Source: Candidatus Altimarinota bacterium
GTDB taxonomy: Bacteria > Patescibacteriota > Gracilibacteria > BD1-5 > UBA2023
Assembly: GCA_008015855.1 (NCBI GenBank)
Contig: SSGK01000001.1
Coordinates: 1 to 5,864, forward strand
DNA: 5,864 nt
Direction of reading: 5' to 3'
The stretch's first letter is position 1, and every line of letters starts with the position of its first letter. Positions 1 to 4,490 of this stretch are shown piece after piece. A program made the position numbers and the translations under genes. Below the pieces are notes generated by a model that saw only the letters and a program-made list of their open reading frames with translations, had not been told where the DNA came from and did no database searches.

Positions 1-422
1 ATATTTTTATAGAATTGAATTGCATTCTGATTATACGTTGCCACTCTTACTATTATTGGATTATTCGTTCAAAAATGAGATTGAAGAGTAATCCAAAGAG
101 CCTTCCCGATGCAGTTTCTTTGAAATTGTGGAAGAATATAGGGTGCTTCTAGTTCATTGAATTCTAATGATTTTCTTCATCTTAATACTCCTACTATTTT
201 ATTTCCAATCTTTGCCATGAGATATATATCATCTTCTGTTTTATTTCTGAGTTGTTTTATTCTTTTTTCCAAACGTTGTTTTCTGATTCAAAAAGCACTG
301 TATACATCATCTTTTGTAATATAAAATTCGTTACTTGGATAGGTTTCTAGCCACGTTTCTAAAAATACATTATCAATTGCTCGTATATATCGTTCATTCC
401 ATGGGATTACGTGAATTTTCAT
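1..422 (-). CDS. GNAT-family N-acetyltransferase, C-terminus beyond the left edge
   Basis: The 140 visible residues start MKIHVIPWNERY and run off the window. The expected role is acetyl transfer from acetyl-CoA to an amine; the substrate cannot be told. What is seen: a central beta strand with the family pattern IYLMAKIGNKIVGVLRG (residues 66-82), then EAPYILPQFQ leading into the acetyl-CoA-binding motif A, QRNCIGKAL (101-109), and the motif-B-like VATYNQNAIQFYKN (127-140). Together these are typical of the GNAT fold. Motif A is normally Q/R-x-x-G-x-G/A; here the first glycine is Cys104 (TGC). Three in-frame TGA codons (residues 45, 82, 118) are read as Gly; with standard code the gene would break at residue 45. 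It lies downstream of tRNA-Cys on the same strand but is separated from it by a terminator. Upstream DNA is very AT-rich with only a weak possible -10 and no clear Shine-Dalgarno. Family assignment is fairly secure, specific function unknown. Confidence 0.82.
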
Positions 423-470
423 ACGCTTTTCTTAGATATTATTTGTTATAATGATATGGAAAAATAAACG

Positions 471-504
471 AAATAAAAACCCACTTAAGATTTTAAGTGG
501 GTTT
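471..504 (-). terminator. Rho-independent terminator of the tRNA-Cys gene
   Basis: A perfect 12-bp stem (477-488 with 493-504, core CCCACTTAA) closes a 4-nt loop. On the minus strand it is followed by TTTTTATTT. It starts 10 bp past the tRNA CCA end, so it terminates the tRNA transcript and insulates the acetyltransferase gene. Confidence 0.85.
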
Positions 505-514
505 ACTATTGTAT

Positions 515-588
515 TGGAGGCACCTGCCGGAGTCGAACCGGCCTCCACAGCTTTGCAGGCCGCTGTATAACCGCTCTACCAAGGCGCC
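515..588 (-). tRNA. tRNA-Cys (anticodon GCA)
   Basis: A 74-nt cloverleaf including an encoded CCA end (515-517) and discriminator U. The acceptor stem GGCGCCT/AGGTGCC pairs fully with one G-U. The D arm has a short GTA/TAC stem around AGCGGTTA-type loop bases. The anticodon stem GCGGC/GCTGT has two G-U pairs around loop CTGCAAA, giving anticodon GCA. The variable loop is GGAG, and the T arm is GCCGG-TTCGACT-CCGGC. Length and layout match bacterial tRNA-Cys such as that of E. coli. This tRNA reads UGU/UGC, the codons next to the reassigned UGA. It has its own promoter and terminator and so is a single-gene unit. Confidence 0.97.
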
Positions 589-612
589 ATTCTGTTTCTG
601 TGAAACATTGGA

Positions 613-639
613 ATTATAGGGAATCTTTTTGAAAATCAA
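613..639 (-). promoter_or_regulatory. Promoter of tRNA-Cys
   Basis: On the minus strand there is a perfect -10 box TATAAT (613-618), ending 24 nt before the mature tRNA. The best upstream match is TTGATT (634-639) at a short 15-bp spacing; shifting by two bases gives TATTGA at 17 bp. The -10 is convincing, the exact -35 is not. Confidence 0.65.
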
Positions 640-644
640 TATTT

Positions 645-681
645 TATTAAAAAATAAAAGAGATTCTTTTTAGAATCTCTT
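645..681 (-). terminator. Terminator of the 61-residue gene
   Basis: A perfect 10-bp stem (658-667 with 672-681, AAGAGATTCT/AGAATCTCTT) closes a TTTT loop and is followed on the minus strand by TTTTATTTTTT. The hairpin overlaps the TAA stop codon of the upstream small gene by two bases, so it ends that transcript directly after translation ends and before the tRNA promoter. Confidence 0.85.
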
Positions 682-865
682 ATTTCGTGGATGTGTCTTG
701 TACTGTAATGCTACATTTTCCATCCTCACATGGATCTGTAACAAGTGCATGAGGTTTGTTGCCATACCATTCTGAGAGTGCCTTTTCTTTTGCATCCTGA
801 CGAGCAAGTGCATGAGCTTGGCAAGAATACGGTATGACACTGTGCATTGGGGGTATATCGGTCAT
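680..865 (-). CDS. Small protein of unknown function, 61 residues
   Basis: Not recognised. The open frame MTDIPPMHSVIPYS...QDTSTK ends with TAA. It is polar with no signal peptide or membrane segment. Residues 16-33 (QAHALARQDAKEKALSEW) look like an amphipathic helix. It has three cysteines, Cys15, Cys46 and Cys51, the last two as C-E-D-G-K-C, which could be a metal or disulphide pair. Both glycines use GGN, so the gene gives no evidence on UGA. The start is fixed: an in-frame TAA lies four codons upstream and the ATG sits about 18 nt after the expected transcription start, with no evident Shine-Dalgarno. The best argument that it is real is the tight promoter-ORF-terminator cassette. The alternative is a small RNA of about 230 nt with a chance reading frame. 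A 12-bp direct repeat, CAAGTGCATGAG (742-753 and 805-816, plus strand), encodes H-A-L in both places. Confidence 0.6.
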   Translation of the reverse strand: MTDIPPMHSVIPYSCQAHALARQDAKEKALSEWYGNKPHALVTDPCEDGKCSITVQDTSTK

Positions 866-886
866 AAGATTGAATTATGTTACAAT

Positions 887-905
887 ATTATTATAGCATA
901 ATAAT
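887..905. repeat. Short palindrome over the -10 box of the small-protein promoter
   Basis: ATTATTAT - AGC - ATAATAAT is an 8-bp perfect inverted repeat with a 3-bp centre. It covers the minus-strand -10 box. It could be an operator, but in DNA this AT-rich chance palindromes are common. Confidence 0.35.
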
Positions 906-918
906 TTAATATAGTCAA
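890..918 (-). promoter_or_regulatory. Promoter of the 61-residue gene
   Basis: On the minus strand TTGACT (913-918) and TATAAT (890-895) are separated by exactly 17 bp. That is 11 of 12 matches to the sigma-70 consensus and the best promoter in the window. The expected start of transcription is about 18 nt ahead of the ATG. Confidence 0.82.
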
Positions 919-943
919 TGTGAAAAACATTTTTTATTGATGA

Positions 944-970
944 TTGATTCAGGGATATTTTTCATATAAT
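944..970 (+). promoter_or_regulatory. Promoter of the recX-radA-ychF operon
   Basis: A perfect TATAAT (965-970) lies 21 bp before the recX ATG. The nearest -35-like hexamer is TTGATT (944-949) at 15 bp; GATTGA at 17 bp is the alternative. It is divergent from the small-gene promoter, with about 25 bp between the two -35 regions. Confidence 0.6.
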
Positions 971-991
971 CAAAGAAATTATCACATATTT

Positions 992-1552
992 ATGAATGCC
1001 TATCTTCGTACAAGAATTGAGAAATATATTACTCGATACGCCCCTTCTCGGAAGCGACTTTTTGAGTATATCTGAAAATTCCATCTTTCTAGTCTGGACG
1101 GTATTGAATATGATGAATGAATAATGCTCCGCATATGGATTAAGAGCTATCTTGCACTTGGAAAGGATAGAAGATACGTTGAGATGAAATTATTGATAAA
1201 ATGATTTGTGAAATCGGATATAGTATGAGCGCTGACTGAGTTTGATGAAGTGTTTTCTGATTGGAATAATTTCGAAGGAGTTCTTTCTCAAAAAATCCAA
1301 TCCATGGTACGTCTCTGAAAATCAAAACAAAGAATCCTCTTTGATCTATGAGCGAAATATCCTCATTTTAAGAACGAAATTCAAACGCTAATAAATGATG
1401 GAGAGGATGATGTATGAAATCTTCAAAAAGAGTTTCAAAAAATCCAATGACGCTATAATATGAATGATAGAAATGATAAAAATCGCTGTATTGCATCACT
1501 GCAAAGAAAGTGATTTCGATACTCGGATATAGTTTCTTTATTTTCTGATTAG
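992..1552 (+). CDS. recX: RecX-family regulatory protein
   Basis: A 186-residue protein ending with TAG, usual size for RecX. RecX binds the RecA filament and modulates recombinase activity in the cytoplasm. The family consists of repeated three-helix units, and their signatures are visible: RIEKYITRYAPSRKRLFEYI (8-27), RRYVEMKLLIKGFVKSDIV (60-78), which is the R-x-Y-x-x-x-K-L-x-x-K-G-F core, and a C-terminal SLQRKGFRYSDIVSLF. Nine in-frame TGA codons encode nine of its 13 glycines, including the conserved K-G-F glycine at residue 71; with standard code no frame over about 45 codons would survive. The ATG is the first after the promoter, with an approximately 15-nt leader and no Shine-Dalgarno. 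It precedes radA by 5 bp and is almost certainly co-transcribed. RecX is more often encoded next to recA, so this pairing is notable. Overall identity to RecX is moderate; the assignment rests on the motif pattern and context. Confidence 0.8.
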
Positions 1553-1557
1553 GCAAT

Positions 1558-2925
1558 ATGTATAAATGTAGCGCTTGTAAACAAAGTTTCTTAAAGTGGG
1601 CTGGGAAATGTCCACATTGTTCTGAGTGGAATACACTGGAGATTGATGAGAATCAGCCTTCGTGAGGTGGGAAAAAAGCAAAAAAATCCCTTGGAACTGC
1701 TCGTGTAACGGAAAGGCTTCTCAAAGATGGGAATTTTCAAATTAATCGAAAAACGAGTAAATCAACCGAATTGGATACGGTTTTTGGTGGATGAATTGTT
1801 CCATGAAGCTTGATACTTCTTTCGGGGGAGCCATGAATCGGGAAATCCACTCTCTCACTTCAGATGGCTGATTGGTATGGGACAGAAGCAACCCCGGTGC
1901 TCTATGTCACAGGAGAAGAGCATATCGGACAGATATCATGACGTGCTGAGCGACTTCAGATACAAAATGAATCAATTCGTGTTTTGGCAACGAGCGTATT
2001 TGAAGATATACTCGCAACGATTCAGGAATGAGATGAGGATGTGGTGATTATTGATTCCATATCAGTTCTTGGAAGTGAACTTCTCGAATGAGCTTCCGGA
2101 AGTATTTCTCAGATTCGAGTCATCACAGAGGCTTTTATGGAATGTGCTAAAAAAACAAAAAAGGCGATTATTCTCATCGGACATGTAACAAAAGACGGGG
2201 CAATTGGTGGACCAAAAACATTGGAACACTTGGTGGATGTGGTTCTATTTTTAGAATGAAGTCGAACTGAATCCTATAGAATATTACGTTCACATAAAAA
2301 TCGTTTTGGAAGTACTGATGTAGTTGGAATATTTCGCATGACAGAACATGGACTGATTGATCTTCCAAATCCATGAATGGAATTTATAGATGCAGAGAAT
2401 ATGAAGCTTGCAGGATCGGCACTTACTATGGCTATGGAGTGAAATAGACCAATTCTGATAGAAGTAGAAGCCCTTACAACCTATACGAAATTTTGATATC
2501 CAAAGCGATCGAGTCGCGGAATATTTCAGTGAAAGGCAGATCTCCTTCTCGCAGTGCTTACAAAATATACCAACACAAAGCTGGATAGCTATGATGTATA
2601 TATTAATATTGGTCGCTGAATGTCGATTCATGAACCAGGGATTGATGTTGCTTGCATTGCTGCTATGATTGGCTCTAGACGCTGAAAATCCTATGGAAAA
2701 TCCTTGTTTCTTTGAGAGGTTTCATTGACATGAGTTGTAAAGAATGTTTCTATGATGGAGCGTCGTATTCAGGAGGCTGCCAAGCTTTGATTTGATATGC
2801 TCTATATTCCTTCTCGATATGAATGAAAGATTCCAAATGGGGTTCAGGTTGCTCGTTTTGATACCGTTGGTGCTCTTGAAAAAATGCTTGTCGGAAATAT
2901 TCGTGATGCCTCTGATGAAGAGTAG
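1558..2925 (+). CDS. radA: DNA repair protein RadA (Sms)
   Basis: A 455-residue protein, normal length for RadA, the RecA-like ATPase that processes branched recombination intermediates and drives branch migration. Domains in order: a four-cysteine zinc finger (Cys4, Cys7, Cys18, Cys21); an ATPase core with Walker A GEPGIGKST (90-98) and Walker B VVIIDS (162-167); the RadA-specific KNRFG motif (247-251); and a C-terminal Lon-protease-like S16 domain (about 290-455) ending with the family's R-I-Q-E-A-A-K-L-G-F and Y-I-P-S segments. Eighteen TGA codons are read as Gly. Two fall in the invariant V-F-G-G-G-I-V-P-G-S run and one is Gly93 of Walker A (1834-1836), so any other reading would destroy the enzyme. 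TGA is the most used glycine codon here (18 of 48; GGA 15, GGG 9, GGT 5, GGC 1). The start is set by the zinc-finger N-terminus; the only ribosome-site-like bases are AGG within the recX stop region. Stop is TAG. Confidence 0.97.
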
Positions 2926-2934
2926 GCTTTTCCC

Positions 2935-2962
2935 TTGAGTTTTTAATAAAAATACATATGCT
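2935..2962 (+). promoter_or_regulatory. Possible weak internal promoter before the membrane-protein gene
   Basis: TTGAGT (2935-2940) and TATGCT (2957-2962) are 16 bp apart in the 63-bp gap after radA. No terminator hairpin was seen in this gap, so readthrough from radA is equally likely. Confidence 0.3.
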
Positions 2963-2988
2963 CAGAGTACTTTAAATTCCTTGATAAT

Positions 2989-3243
2989 ATGGATTATCGT
3001 TATTTTGTACTTGGTGTTTTCTGGCTTGTAACACTCTGTTTAATAGTGTTTCTTGGCCTTGTATTGAAGCATATACATCCATTTAAGATGTATAGTAAGT
3101 ACATTGTTCCAGTGACAAGAATACTATTTATTCTGTTACTTGGTATTATACTTATCACTACATATATGATATTTACTGATCCTTCTCGTTGAATTTCTGA
3201 GAGGAGTATCAAGGCTCGTTCTGAGGTAGTTAATCAATATTAA
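2989..3243 (+). CDS. Small integral membrane protein, 84 residues, unknown function
   Basis: Not recognised. It starts MDYRYFVLGVFW, ends ...SEVVNQY and stops at TAA. Two hydrophobic helices are plain: residues about 6-26 (rich in V, L, F) and 45-63 (ILFILLLGIILITTYMIF core). They are joined by a short basic linker, KHIHPFKMYSKY (27-38). The 20-residue C-terminal tail is also basic. With positive charge on both linker and tail the topology is ambiguous. One TGA codon (residue 68) is read as Gly; standard code would cut the protein at 67 residues and lose most of the tail. The ATG is the first one in frame after an upstream TAA (2947). The gene lies 63 bp after radA and 14 bp before ychF, so it probably belongs to their transcript. 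Nothing in it indicates a role in repair or translation. Confidence 0.8.
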
Positions 3244-3257
3244 TAATTTTTCTATTC

Positions 3258-4346
3258 ATGAAAGTTGGTATCGTAGGACTTCCCAATGTTGGAAAGTCAA
3301 CTCTCTTTAATGCTCTTACTAAGTCGTATGCGGCTGAAGCAGCGAATTTTCCGTTTTGTACTATTGAGCCAAATACGGGTATTGTAAATGTAAATGACGA
3401 TCGATTGGAACAGATTCGAGTAGTAGTTAATGGTGCAAAAATTATTCCAGCAAACGTCGAATTTGTTGATATTGCTGGACTTGTAGAATGAGCGAGTAAG
3501 GGTGAATGACTCGGGAATAAGTTTCTTTCGCATATCCGAAATGTTGATGCGGTTTTACAGGTGGTTCGATCATTTGATGATTCCAATGTTCATCATGTAA
3601 ACGGATCTGTGAATCCAAAGCGAGATATAGAAGTGATTAATCTTGAACTTATCTTTGCTGATCTTGAAACACTCGATAAGAGAATCGCTGATAATCAAAA
3701 GAAAGTTCGTGCTGGTGATAAAGAAGCGAAATCACGCGAGGATGTATATAATAGACTCAAGATTCATCTAGAAGAATGAAAGATTGCGTCTCTCATGGAT
3801 ATGACGGATGAAGAAAAAGAGGCAATCAGTGATCTTCATCTCTTGACTGCAAAGCCATTCATCTATGCAGTGAATGTAACGGAAGATGCCCTTCTTACGT
3901 CTGAGTCCGAACTTCGTAATATAACTGGTATATTTGATCAGAAGATTCCAGTTCTTCCTGTGAGTGCAAAGATTGAAATGGATATGCTTGAATTTTCTGA
4001 TGAGGATAGAAAATCATTTCTCGCAGATATGGGGATTCATTTCAATCCCATGGATGCAATTATTAAGACATGTTATGACTTACTCGGACTTCAATATTAC
4101 TTTACTGCTGGTGAGATAGAAGTGCGTGCATGGACTATTAAAAAATGATGGTCAGCACCTGAAGCAGCGTGAGTGATTCATACGGATTTTCAGAAGAAAT
4201 TTATTAAAGCTGATACCGTGAACTGGAAGGATTTGGTGGACTTTGGTGGTTGGTCTTGAGCAAGAGAAAAATGAAAAGTTCGTATGGAATGAAAGGAATA
4301 TATTGTTCAGGATGGCGATGTTATGCTTTTTAAATTTGGTGCTTAG
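3258..4346 (+). CDS. ychF: YchF/OLA1-family ribosome-associated NTPase
   Basis: A 362-residue protein with TAG stop; E. coli YchF has 363. YchF is a cytoplasmic Obg-related P-loop NTPase that prefers ATP and binds the ribosome. Visible motifs: G1 GLPNVGKST (7-15) followed by LFNALTK; FPFCTIEPN (31-39); G3 DIAGLVEGASKGEGLGNKF (71-89), nearly identical to the family; the altered G4 N-V-T-E (206-209), which replaces NKxD and underlies ATP preference; G5 S-A-K-I-E (236-240); and a C-terminal TGS domain (about 278-362) ending REKGKVRMEGKEYIVQDG. The coiled-coil insertion between G3 and G4 is present (about 130-190). Eight of 26 glycines use TGA, including Gly78 and Gly84 in G3. The ATG lies 14 bp after the membrane-protein gene, with no Shine-Dalgarno in the A/T-rich gap. 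It is the last gene of the operon, and its stop is followed within 20 bp by a terminator. Confidence 0.97.
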
Positions 4347-4364
4347 TTCTCTTTTTTAATTCAT

Positions 4365-4399
4365 AAAAAACACAATATTATACAATATTGTGTTTTTTT
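4365..4399 (+). terminator. Rho-independent terminator after ychF
   Basis: A perfect 15-bp stem (4365-4379 with 4384-4398, core CACAATATT/AATATTGTG) closes loop ATAC and ends in seven T. The six A residues at the 5' side make it partly bidirectional. It separates the housekeeping operon from the surface-protein gene. Confidence 0.9.
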
Positions 4400-4434
4400 G
4401 TCACTCATTTTTCCTATTTCTTCCTTTTGCAGTA

Positions 4435-4461
4435 TTGCTTTCAGGTGTATTTCTATATACT
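4435..4461 (+). promoter_or_regulatory. Candidate promoter of the surface-protein gene
   Basis: TATACT (4456-4461) is preceded by TTGCTT (4435-4440) at 15 bp, or TATTGC at 17 bp. It lies 29 bp before the ATG and directly after the ychF terminator, so this gene must have its own start near here. Confidence 0.5.
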
Positions 4462-4490
4462 AAGACTATTGCAATTAATACCTTCCATTT

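Noticed and set aside
1140..2631. Minus-strand open frames across recX and radA
   Set aside because: They lie opposite well-supported plus-strand genes, show no motifs, and arise because TCA-type codons and few minus-strand stops leave long shadows.
2926..2988. Terminator or separate RNA in the gap after radA
   Set aside because: No stem with a following T run could be found; the gap is AT-rich with only a weak promoter-like pair.
3258..4346. ychF appearing as three or more short frames, suggesting a decayed pseudogene
   Set aside because: All breaks are TGA codons in a single frame at conserved glycines, the motifs are intact and the total length is normal for the family, so it is one functional gene under table 25.
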